This document shows, one piece after another, positions 32,801 through 42,871 of a stretch of 64,000 bases of DNA. The translations under genes and the position numbers were made by a program. Under the pieces are notes generated by a model that saw only the letters and a list, made by a program, of their open reading frames with translations, had not been told where the DNA came from and ran no database searches. The stretch covers positions 127,530-191,529 of the forward strand of contig NW_003202153.1 of NCBI RefSeq assembly GCF_000006405.1, read 5' to 3'. Numbering within the stretch: position 1 is the stretch's first letter; the number at the start of each line of letters is the position of its first letter. The stretch comes from Perkinsus marinus ATCC 50983 (taxonomy: Eukaryota > Perkinsozoa > Perkinsida > Perkinsidae).

Positions 32801-34173
32801 AAGGTGAGGGGGTGTATGCGTTTCGAGCTGTATTAGGCGCGTACGTTTACAGTGTGTCGCTTGCTCAGGTCTGTACTTCTGGTTTTTGGCCGACCCATTC
32901 CCCTCCGGGATGTGAGATACCTGTTGAAATGAAATGCCTGATCGATCGGTGAGCAGCCACAGGGTCCCCCTATCGCACCAAACATCACCACTGGCAGATT
33001 TGAAACATTCTATCTGTCGAAGCACAGTGGCAGAAGACTTACTTGGATGTTCAACTACGGAACCGGTAGGCTTCGTTGTTTTGACCATGGCTGTGATCAG
33101 AAGCAATCGGCATTTGCGGGACCTGCTAGTGGTCCACCCGATCTCGGGCTAGCGAAATCATCCAGGCCATATGGGGTCTCTTCTGAGTGCGATCGTTGTT
33201 GTGCTTCAGCGGATGTCCGGAGTAGAGTGGGACGCCATCCATATGTCCTCACTGTCAGTACTTACCAAGCGATGATACTACTCTTGTTCAATTCGTCTGA
33301 TGCACTGAGGTAGGGTCGTTCAGGGTTTCTCTGTCTCAGCAACACACGATGTCTGAGTCAGTTACGAGCTGATAAGATCTTCGTTGAACTGTGGGAGAGG
33401 GGATGATCCCAGCGTGGATGAGAGGTCCGAGCGAGAAGACAATGCCGAGATCAAGAGGCATCTTATGAGCCTATACGTGAATCCAAAAGTTCGGTGAGAA
33501 ACGTCAGTAATGGTAGCCGATATAATGGAGCACCACCACGTTCACAGAGTGCTGTTGCGAGAGAGCCTCAATGCGTCCAAGGAGCCCACTGCCGGTGATA
33601 TCTTCCGCGTCAATGCTGAATTCGAGTCGCGTGTCCGAAGCGTGAAGGTGCGTAACTCGAACTGACTCTGTATCGCTAGTTAATGCTCAACATCCTCAGG
33701 TACCATTGATAGCCCTGGCTAACAGCTCCACTAGTAGAGGTGAGTTCTTCTCAAGATGGTTGTTGTCAGTCATAACGTTTTGCCAGATGCAGGCGGGGGG
33801 TCTGCGTCCAGTGTGGAAGTTGGAAGTGCAGTACCCCAGGCTGTTGAGGAAGATCGGAAGCACATTGTAGAGGCCGTACTGGTAAGGGTACATTAATGAA
33901 ATGACCACATTTGCCTCTGTGATTATGTAAGGTACGCATCATGAAGAGCAGGAAGCAGCTGGATCACAACTCGCTAGTCGTCGAGGCTACCAGACAGTTA
34001 TCGCAGAGGCAAGGCTCCTCCGTCTTCCTCCAGTGGGGGGTTAATGGACGGCGCGGTTGTTTAGGTTCCTGCCAGCTCCCCAGCTCATAAAGCAGCGAAT
34101 TGAACATTTGATTGAGCGGGAATTCCTTGAACGCTGTCCTCATGATCATAAGACGTACAATTATTTGGCCTGA
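29856..34173 (+). CDS. CUL3: Cullin, CUL3-like ubiquitin ligase scaffold
   Basis: Scaffold of a cullin-RING ubiquitin ligase. N-terminal repeat: [20 protein letters not shown] then FEELYRN (about 30131-30228), very close to CUL3, followed by [20 protein letters not shown]. Further exons: [16 protein letters not shown], then the middle repeats with [20 protein letters not shown] (31660-31820). Cullin homology domain: [20 protein letters not shown] then RLLNSK (32325-32455), [34 protein letters not shown] and [19 protein letters not shown]. The end is the winged-helix/Nedd8 module: [20 protein letters not shown] with the neddylation Lys in VRIMKSRK, and [20 protein letters not shown], ending TYNYLA. 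By analogy CUL3 uses BTB proteins as adaptors. Two introns carry the CGGAGCGAA-type motif (31285-31297 reversed, 32345-32359). It looks intact. Confidence 0.9.
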
Positions 34174-35001
34174 AATCTTAACCGTGTTGGTAACTGTCCA
34201 GACAGATGGTTCAGCACCAATCCTGTTGCTGTGAAAAGCAGTGGTCACAGTAGCATATATAATAACTATAGTAGCCATACTTTATCATTGCATAGATCCT
34301 TCCTCCTGCAGACTCGGTACTTGAGTTGAAATGAGTTGAGTCGAGCCTGAGCGGACAATCTTCGATGAGCACTGGGCAGGGCGGAGGAGATCAGTGGACG
34401 GGGTCAGACGCTATTATCTTGAATATGACCCATGTATGAATAATATTTTGCCGCTCACGTGTAGGCTAAGCCTACTAGGCTTTTACCCGTGACACTCACG
34501 AAGAGCGAGTTGTGAGAGGTGTCAAGGTTGATAGGAACTTCGGACTTGGTTGTGGGGATCATTGTATCAGCTCACATGCGTGCACTTAGAGTGGGTCGAT
34601 CTCTCCAATACGATACGTAACGTCTTTCTAGTGTATCGATTGCAGAGGGGTCAGTAGGAATCGGTCGAGTACTGCATTAAACGCTGTCCATCAGAAAAAT
34701 AATTTAGGTCCTGTCTGTTTTATGCCCTCGCTATCAGAAAAATAATTCGGAAACTTTTTCTTATCACCCCTGGCCATGAGTGTAGCCGGATCAGGGGGGT
34801 AAAAGGTTTGAAAGCTTGAGATAACATCAGTCGCTTACACCTGCTCTCCGTCTTATCGTTCAGTGAGCGATTTGCTCCGGTTTGTCGTTCCACGGAGCCC
34901 TCGACATCCTTCCACACCCAGCGGTTTCCCTCTGCGATTAATCCTCACCGGTTCTATTCAGCATCGATCAGAATATAGAGAGTGGTGCCCATTCTGCAGT
35001 C
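34174..35001. other. Intergenic stretch before the P450
   Basis: About 830 bp without a supported gene. CAGAAAAATAATT occurs twice (34691-34703 and 34735-34747), a local repeat. Otherwise nothing is seen. Confidence 0.5.
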
Positions 35002-37308
35002 ATGGACTCGTTGTTGATTGTTGATATCCTTCGCGAACTCCCCAATAAGGCTGCCGCATTCTTGGTCAACCGTCGCCGCTCTATCGGCGTCACTGCCTCC
35101 TGGATAGCTGTGGTAGCCGCCATATGCACCTACCGGGCCATCAAGCGACGCAGACGTCGAGTATCGCTCATCGACAAGCTGGGTGGAACTACTGGGGTGA
35201 GTGTAGCTGTCCTCTCGGTCCGACCGCGGTTATTGCCATTACGGATATCCTTAATGGTGTTCCAATCGGAAGTCGCTCATGATCGTGGAATGACTTCTTT
35301 CAGCGCATCCCCTTCTTGGGATTCGTTCCGAAGTCAATCGAGCACTTCCTCTACGGACTCGAGATCCTGGCCGATACGTATGGCGATGTTTTCGCGACGA
35401 AGTAGTTCGTTCATATGCACTATGAAACTGCCTATTCGACCACGCTGATCACGACGACTGTCTATTTTAGAATTATAGGCAGAGATGTGGTCGTCTTGAC
35501 GGATGCCGAGGCGATAAGAGGAGTTCTCAAAGAGCGTCCCCATAGCCTCATTAGATTAGTCAATAGGAGCAAGCTGTTGCCGATCTCTGGCATGTTCACT
35601 TCCGAGGGAGAGGATTGGAAACGCAGCAGGAGACTGGCAGCACCGGCATTGAATGCACATCACTCTGCACAGATGGTGCCGGCGATGGCTGTCGTCGGCA
35701 AGAGACTAGTGACTCCGCCATCGCTCCGCTGTCCTATGAGATCGCTCCCAGGTCAGACAACTGCGAGGTTTAGCTTGTGATGGTAGAGTTGTGTGGGAGC
35801 CGACCAGCTGGTTCATGATGTGCACCCTCGACATCTTATGCCTCACTGCGTTTGGTATGGATTCCTTCTTCCTCAATCCTGATGGTGAGCAAGTGATTCC
35901 GTCAGCAATTCGTCTCCGTCTTGTTCAGGCATTCATGTGGGCTCCAAACCTCAGGAGATTGCTCAGGCGATAACGGATTTTGTCGAAGGTTTAACTTATA
36001 TTTTGCAGTTTGCAGCCTTCCCATTCTTCACTCGAAACGTCTTCCCTTGGAATTTGAACCCAATGATGAGGAAGGTAGGACCACATCCCCTACGGTGGAA
36101 TCTCTACCGGTTGTTCTCAGTAGATTCCTGAAGATGACAATCATTGATCAGTTCCACGTGAGCGTCGAGCGTCTGAATAATTTCGCGGATGAGATTGCGA
36201 TGCAGCGGAGAGCAGCAGTGAGCGAATCTAGGCAAGCAGATCTACTTAGCAAGCTGCTTCATATGGACAAGCAAGACCTCCAAGGGAACCTCGTGACGTA
36301 AATTGAACCCCACTGCGATAATCATCTGATTAGCTCCGTGTTTGCTGAAGATTCTTCCTCGCTGGCAGTGAGACTACAGCGACCACTCTCTCCTGGTGCC
36401 TCTATTACTTCTGTCTCTACCCCGATGTTCAAGCGAGAGCTCGAGCCGAGGTGGACACCCTAGGCCGCGATCCGGAAACCGACGACGACCTCGAGAGACT
36501 ACCCTTCGTGGAAAGTTGCATACTCGAGGCTCTGCGGGTGAGCGTTTGTATTTTCTTTTGCTCTTCTCCTAAATCTGTTCATTAGCTACAACCTGCAGCC
36601 CCCTTACTGGTGCACGAATGCACAGCCGATGTATCAGTATGTGGTTTCCATTTGCCCACGGGAACTCGAATAGTATCTCTTTTGCGCAAGCGGATGCGAA
36701 GCAGCGCTGAGGGTGGCACCTCTTTCCGGTGAGTTCATCGGAAGTATCAGACTGGAGGACTCTATTTTTCCGCACATTTCCCTCCAAATGTGAGTGAGGA
36801 CTATAGCGAAGATTCAACAATGCATGTGGAACCGCAAACGCAGAAATATCACATTACACCCTTGAAAGGTGATCTTTCCAATAATGAGTTTGACAAATTT
36901 GCAAATACAACTTGGGCTTCAAGAAATACAAGCGCAAGTCCATGGCACACCAGACCATTTTGGACCATAGGAACTCCTATCTGCGTCCATGTATAACATT
37001 ATCGTTTTTCCAGGCCGCAACGCTGGTTACGCTCTGATGGCTGCGTAGACCGAGCACGAAGTCAAGAACACCTAGGCTTTGGTTCGAGTCCTCGACGATG
37101 TCCCGGTTCGCATATGGCGATCAAAGAAGGCACCCTCATCTTGGCGATGATTTTACGATACTTCGAAGATTTCAAGAATGCTACTGATATATCGCATGTT
37201 GAGGCGAAATCTAAATTAACCTTCAGACCCGAAAAATTGGAAATCTCAATGGCCAGGGTAACTGTGGAGAAAGAATACCATGAAGTTAGCGTCATGAACA
37301 ACATCTGA
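35002..37308 (+). CDS. Cytochrome P450, membrane-anchored
   Basis: Haem-thiolate monooxygenase, probably ER-bound. Exon 1 (35002-35195) has an N-terminal membrane segment (TASWIAVVAAICTY) followed by a basic stop-transfer stretch (KRRRRR). Exon 2 reads IPFLGFVPKSIEHFLYGLEI. The next exon has the C-helix signature (EGEDWKRSRRLAAPALNAHH, Trp and Arg in place). The I-helix reads FFLAGSETTATTLSW (36351-36395), matching AGxxTT. The K-helix ExxR is in VESCILEALR (36510-36539). The last exon (about 37012-37308) begins PQRWL and carries the haem loop FGSSPRRCPG with the Cys ligand; the usual Gly three residues after the Phe is Ser. Substrate and family number cannot be assigned. The exons between 36600 and 37010 are not clearly resolved. 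An intron near 35700-35766 carries the CGCTCCGCT motif. Confidence 0.85.
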
Positions 37309-38930
37309 CTGCACTACAGCGATTGTCATGCTCGCTCAACCGGATCAATGGTTAACCGTTAACCTATCGAGCATCTTTTTTCATAGGAAGATGTTCGTCT
37401 GTTGAATGATTTTTTAATGTGCATTTGATAGTTTCAGTCGACATTTCTATTTTCGAGTTCAGTCAGCAACTCCCGAGCGTGGAGAGCTCCCGGGTCAACG
37501 ACTTATGAATGCCGAGCTGTTCGTCTTGCGATCACTTCTCGACAATACTGCCATGACAAAGCAGTAGGGCTACCAAGGAACATCTTGGACATTCGGTCAA
37601 CTCTGGCTCCAGAGATCCTCCAGTTCAACTAACCATCTATGTATACATATCCAGCCTAGATAATCCAGGAGACTATCAATAGAGTTGATTGATTAAGCGT
37701 TGCCGAAAGGACCGAAATCTTCGGCCTGAAGCATTGCAGGTGGATTCCCCCGCTGAAGTCTCGGTCACGGAACAGGTGCCGGATTAACTGGTGTCGTGCC
37801 AGCGGCTCACCCCTCACATGGGTCCGTGCCGTCACCCAGTCCACTCGAAAAAGATCTGTCAGTGAACCCTCGTACAATGCTTGGATTATTGAAACACCCG
37901 CCAGCGACCGAGCTCGCTCGCTCGCCGACTCGACTCACTCCAGCTAAGGTTGACCCCAGCCTCTTGTGAGACTTTTTATCTAGCAGTGAACAGTAGCTAG
38001 CCAGGGGATATCGGGGAGAAATCTTTTGTTAGCCGCCGACGAATGATCTGGGTGTCTAGTGTCTGATGTAAAAAGGGGTATGGACTCCCTACCCCACTGA
38101 TCTCACTATGAAAATCAGCATCATCTACCCCGCTACACCCCGCTTAACCGCGAAATTTATACTGCGGTTAAGGCGACCAGCATTTGCGAGCTCGCTGATA
38201 GGAAATGGGTGGATGAGGGTGGTAGATCGGCGGCGTGGTCACCGAATGTCGATACTAACGCTCGCCATTTTCCGACCCCTCCGCGTTCAACAGGCTCACT
38301 GTGATCTTTGATCCCTAAAGTGGTGGTGGCCACCGAAAATCGGGGCGAGCGAGAAAAATATTAGGGTGATAGCGATTTCTTTCTAGACGCGTAGCGAGGA
38401 AGCCCGTGATCGTTGTTTCGGTACGATAGTCCGGGATAGCCTTCATGGAGAGTTGCGTCTTGTCCATGGAAATGTAAGTACTCAGTCTCCTATGGCCGAT
38501 GGGAGGTATCCTGCTGTTGATTTGCTGATGCATCTCTATTTTGAGACCATCTACCAGGTGTCCTCCGGGGTTCGGGTTTAACCATAACGCGGTTAAATGC
38601 ATCGAAATGTAATGTAGCGCATCTTTCATGACTAAACTCGAAGTTCTTTAATGGGTTCCAAGAAGACTCGTAGCTATATGTGATTGTGCAATTGGGACAG
38701 ATTGAAAAATGGGCATCGTCAGTGGGGAACGCGCCGGGTGATGGGTCGTGAGAGTAACGATGGATACTTACAAGAAATACCCGTACATTTAGATCGTCAT
38801 CACTATTCACTTTTTGCATGCTAGTCTAGGTATAGGTATAAGATGGTTCCCGCCTGGTAAGAGCTCGTGCTACCACTATAATGTGACCGAAATCCGCTGC
38901 TTGCGACTTCAGTTGTTTCTTAGTGTACTT
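37309..38930. other. Intergenic stretch, no confident gene
   Basis: About 1.6 kb. The - strand has overlapping open frames at 38315-38629 and 38490-38819, with MQKVNSDDDLNVRVFL and a CPNC motif, but they oppose the neighbouring genes, lack a recognised domain and overlap one another. Otherwise nothing is seen. Confidence 0.4.
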
Positions 38931-40250
38931 ATGTCTAGCGATGCGGTAAGCCAACAAATAGATTTTCCCACGGTCTCCTCGGAAAATAGTTTTCGGAGCA
39001 GCGTGAAACCTCAGCTGAGTGAAGATGTCAGCGCCGAGCCTACAGGAACTGTTTTCTCTGAATGGTCGGTAATCGCCAATACGATGATCGGCACTGGTGT
39101 TCTAGGGCTTGCCTCGGCCTTCACGGCCACAGGTTGGATCCTGGGCTTCTGCCTGATGACTGTGTCCGCCTTAATGGCGGTTTTCGCATTGCATCTGATG
39201 AACTCTCTGTCGATGAGCTCCACAACGCGTCAGGTTAGTTGGTACACTGTGTCTGGACTCTACTGCCCATGGGCGAAACTAGTGGTTGATATAGTTGTTA
39301 TTATCAAGTGTGCCGGTGTGGCTGTTTCTTATTTACAAGTCGCTGGTGATATGCTGTCGATGCTTCTGGTCTTTTGGAGTGGTACCGAGTTCAGCGAGTC
39401 TACTGTGAGGTCTCTCATCATTGTCGCCGCGACGATCCTAATGGCACCAACATGTATGGCTAAAGAATTGAAATCGACCACTCTAGTCAACGTACTTGCC
39501 CTGGTCACTATAACCTACTGTGTTATACTAGGATGTGTGTACAGTGATGCTGATGGTGGTGATGATACTGTTGGGATTCCACCCCAATCATCTTTCACCA
39601 ACATCCTTGCCAAGTTGCCTGTCTTCATCTTCGCCTTTACTTGTCACGAGAACATGTTCCCGTGCGCCACTGATATGAAAGGTCGCACTCAGAAGAAGTT
39701 AGATTTTGTGGCTGTTTCGGCTGAACTTACTGGTTTCATGATTTTCTTACCCGCTGTCATTTGTCCCTACCTCACGTTTGGTTCTCAAGTGCAGCCAAAC
39801 TATTTGCAGAATATCGACTACAAGAACAACATCCCAGTCCAAGTTGGGTATATAGCACTGTCAATCGGTGTCCTATGCTCTTACGCTCTGCAAGTGGTTC
39901 CTATCGTGAGGTCGGCTATGGTCTTAGTCACGCGTGGTAAGACTATCAGCAGTCCCAGGAAGGCTAACGCTATCTTTTACATTGTAGCTGCCGTATGTCA
40001 GCTGGTACCTATGGCATTGGCTATCGCTGTTCACTCGCTCGGGGTTACATTCTCTTTTGTTGGTATTGTGGGTTCTAACACTATCGCATACATAATGCCG
40101 TCGTTCCTGTACTGTATGATGGTCAGAAAGACCGGGTCTAAAAAGAATATAACCTTCTATTTGGCTGTTGTCCTCTGCGTGGTTTCCATATGTCTTCTCC
40201 CACTCTGCATCGGGTCACTCATCCAGCAAATCATCGCTGGTACTGTGTGA
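38931..40250 (+). CDS. Amino acid transporter, AAAP/SLC38 type, intronless
   Basis: 439 residues in one uninterrupted exon; the ATG at 38931 is chosen over an upstream in-frame ATG because it gives a short hydrophilic N-terminus directly before the first span. The signature FSEWSVIANTMIGTGVLGLA at the first membrane segment is that of the amino acid/auxin permease family. About 11 hydrophobic spans follow, with MTVSALMAVFALHLMNSL, VNVLALVTITYCVILGCVYS, KLPVFIFAFTCHENMFP (the conserved family stretch) and a final span VVLCVVSICLLPLCIGSL. Members export or import neutral or cationic amino acids at vacuolar or plasma membranes; the substrate cannot be read. The lack of introns contrasts with nearly all neighbours, suggesting retroposition or transfer. 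Confidence 0.85.
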   Translation: MSSDAVSQQIDFPTVSSENSFRSSVKPQLSEDVSAEPTGTVFSEWSVIANTMIGTGVLGLASAFTATGWILGFCLMTVSALMAVFALHLMNSLSMSSTTRQVSWYTVSGLYCPWAKLVVDIVVIIKCAGVAVSYLQVAGDMLSMLLVFWSGTEFSESTVRSLIIVAATILMAPTCMAKELKSTTLVNVLALVTITYCVILGCVYSDADGGDDTVGIPPQSSFTNILAKLPVFIFAFTCHENMFPCATDMKGRTQKKLDFVAVSAELTGFMIFLPAVICPYLTFGSQVQPNYLQNIDYKNNIPVQVGYIALSIGVLCSYALQVVPIVRSAMVLVTRGKTISSPRKANAIFYIVAAVCQLVPMALAIAVHSLGVTFSFVGIVGSNTIAYIMPSFLYCMMVRKTGSKKNITFYLAVVLCVVSICLLPLCIGSLIQQIIAGTV

Positions 40251-41344
40251 TCGATTATGAGTAGCTCTGAGCTGAGACTCTCTAATGGTCATATCTACGT
40301 ATTTCAGATCACCTCTTATGCAAGTGTCGATGTTCATTGAATGTCTAGTTCCAAGAACCTCGTATACATGCATATTATGCCTTTGCATTCTTACCAATTC
40401 CCCCCCAACTCCAGAACATATTCATCCTCAACACAGACCAGCATGGTATCGTAAAGGTACCATAACTGGATTATGAGAAGATGAGATGTTTACTACCTAT
40501 AGAAATGTCCTAATACGTAATTGTCATGGTTGTCGTTTGCATCGTAACGATGCAATATCGTAGTCGTAAAGGGCCTGAAGTAGCACGAAACTCGGAGACT
40601 GCTGGCTCCTGGTGAACCCTAGCCCTTCTGTACTCGTTTCCTATATCCTCACAACGGTTGCGTTATGACAGTTGGGCCTGTTTCGGCTGAACTTACTTGG
40701 TTTGACGTCTAGAGTTTCACTATTCTCCGTAACTCGGCTGCCATATGTTGTCGCATTATAATCTCATTTGAGAACCGGTAATATGTTTATTAACCGCGTT
40801 GGCAATATCAAACTGAGCATTGCGCTCACTAACTGTCTTCGATGCCTTGATGAATTGATATTCGCCAGGAAGGTATCAGCACAGTGTGGCCTCATCGGTC
40901 TTCGTATGGAATGGCTCAGCGGGGAGATGATATTCAAGTATCAATATGGGACTCACTCGGATCACCGAGAGCCGTCGGTTTCACACTCTACGAGACCAAC
41001 ATTGTCCGGTGGTCACCAAGCTAGCCAGCAGTTTGTTGGCATTCCGCGAAAAATCGCAAATCTTCGGTAATGTCACCAGCGGGTGGTGTATCAGGCCCGA
41101 TGGATGTAAGGACGATATAAGTGAACTGATGATTTCTGTAGTTTGCTGGACATCTGGGCTATTCGTATGCCCTGTTGCTGATGTCAGTGAAGCTCCTCTA
41201 CATACTGCACAACACTGAACATTTCGATCACATCCCACATGATCATGATTTCATCAAAATAACATCAGACATGTTGAAGAAAAAACACAACCTCACGCGT
41301 GATTGTAAAATGACTCAAGACATTCTCATCGAGTCCGTATTTTC
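40251..41344. other. Convergent intergenic stretch
   Basis: The + block ends and the - block ends here, tail to tail. It contains copy 1 of a 95-bp direct repeat (40540-40634). TTTCGGCTGAACTTAC at 40681-40696 also occurs inside the transporter gene (39715-39730). No gene is supported. Confidence 0.5.
40540..40634 (+). repeat. Direct repeat D1, copy 1
   Basis: Aligns with 42614-42708: both begin CATCGTAACGATGCA (bases from 40540), share TAAAGGGCCT and end with GAACCCTNGCCCTTCTGTAC. The two copies lie about 2.07 kb apart in the same orientation and flank the intronless gene at 41345-42295. Confidence 0.75.
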
Positions 41345-42295
41345 TTATAGACGTTCGTAACCGCTCCCCTTCTTACTCGTAACCCTCTTCACGAGACGTC
41401 TGAGTACGCCCTTAGATTTTCCGGCTTCTTCATTCCTGATATCCTTCTCCTTTTTATGGTCCCTTCCAGTGGAAGCGTCGGCACCCGGAACATCCTGCTT
41501 CCAGTCTCTCGAACTTCTCCAATTGATTGCTTGGTATTCATGTGCAATCGGTCTTCCTGCTGGCTCGAGAATAATATTAGATTTTCGGTGGGACTTCGTA
41601 CCAGAGGCTCCGACTTCAACATAGAGAGCGTCACCGACTGTAGTGTACATGAGTTCCTCTAGCACTATATTTGATGACGATGGATAGACTTGTTCGATCT
41701 TACCTCCTTGCACGTTAATCTGCAGAGCAATTTTCTCGAGTCCGGATTGCCCTGTTTTTTCACCAGTGTACGTGCCGTTCTTGGGTTCGATAGTGGGATA
41801 ATATATGCCTCCTCCGACGTCGGTGATAGGCGCACTATTGATGACTCTCAAGCCAACCCTGGAGCACAATTCGTTGAGTTCGTTCATCAGACCAGGCTGG
41901 ACAACTTGATCTCGATAAGGTTCGAAACATTCCCTGGAAGCATCGTGTGTATTAACCTTTACGGAAAATGAGATCTGTTTGTTCGTCGTTCCATCAATAG
42001 CAGTAACCAAGGCCCCATTTACAGGGCTTTCCCGATTTGGGAGGGTATAATGAGTAGTAGGCACGCACTCTACAGTGCCGTCAGTGTTTTCATAAGTCCA
42101 CTTACGCATATAACCCACATGGAAGTCCTCAAGTTGCATGACACCACGATGAGATGGTTTCAGATAGAATCGGGTACCAGTGCTGTGATCCTTGCCGTAC
42201 AGCCAAGCAACTGGGCGGTACTGCTTTGCAAGGGAGGTGTTGTAGCCTACTATGGCCATCACCGAGATGAATGCCTTGCTGGAATTATTAACCAT
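41345..42295 (-). CDS. Unrecognised intronless protein (316 aa)
   Basis: A single open frame starting ATG at 42295 (MVNNSSKAFISVMAIVGYNT) and ending at 41345. Longer versions would need a non-ATG start. The composition is that of a soluble, mixed alpha/beta protein: many aromatic and Gly residues, for example YRPVAWLYGKDHSTGTRFYL and TDVGGGIYYPTIEPKNGTYT. The C-terminus is strongly basic (KSKGVLRRLVKRVTSKKGSG). There is no convincing signal peptide or membrane span. The family is not recognised. Direct repeats D1 flank it on both sides, and it lacks introns, so insertion as a unit is possible. It lies between the transporter (tail to tail) and PWP2 (same strand). Confidence 0.65.
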   Translation of the reverse strand: MVNNSSKAFISVMAIVGYNTSLAKQYRPVAWLYGKDHSTGTRFYLKPSHRGVMQLEDFHVGYMRKWTYENTDGTVECVPTTHYTLPNRESPVNGALVTAIDGTTNKQISFSVKVNTHDASRECFEPYRDQVVQPGLMNELNELCSRVGLRVINSAPITDVGGGIYYPTIEPKNGTYTGEKTGQSGLEKIALQINVQGGKIEQVYPSSSNIVLEELMYTTVGDALYVEVGASGTKSHRKSNIILEPAGRPIAHEYQAINWRSSRDWKQDVPGADASTGRDHKKEKDIRNEEAGKSKGVLRRLVKRVTSKKGSGYERL

Positions 42296-42613
42296 CAATG
42301 TATATGACAAGTACTGATGGATGTGAATGTCAGAACTGCGCGGTAAAGGAGAAGGCCTAGAGACATGAGAACAGGGATTCTCGGAACTTTCGGATCGCTC
42401 GAATGGCGAGCGAGCATGAGTTGATCAGCAGGGAATTGGGCAGGGTTTTCGCCCGACAGTACTTCATGAAGAGTGCTCGTGTATCATTTTCGGAAATGAA
42501 CATCCTCTCGTGATGGGCCGAAGCAGGTGAAATAGCGTATGCCTTTTCGGTCGCAGGTTTGCTCCCTGTTGTGAAATTAAACCAGGTGTTGGACTTCCCA
42601 ACCCTATTTGTGA

Positions 42614-42708
42614 CATCGTAACGATGCAGTATCACCCCATAAAGGGCCTCGTGTGGCACACAATACGGACACCCTCGAGTCCTGCTGAACCCTTGCCCTT
42701 CTGTACTT
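42614..42708 (+). repeat. Direct repeat D1, copy 2
   Basis: Second copy of the 95-bp repeat described at 40540-40634; identity looks moderate to high with small gaps. Confidence 0.75.
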
Positions 42709-42871
42709 CTTTCGTTCCCATTCTGATTCTTTCCCACTGCTGGACGAACACAATACGGATAATTAAGAGACAGTAAACGTAATGTGTTGGTAAGGGACGT
42801 GAGTTATAGAACGTTTAGAGGACTCAACCATCTATCGAGGCTTGCACGTTGGCCAGGTACCTACAGCATCC

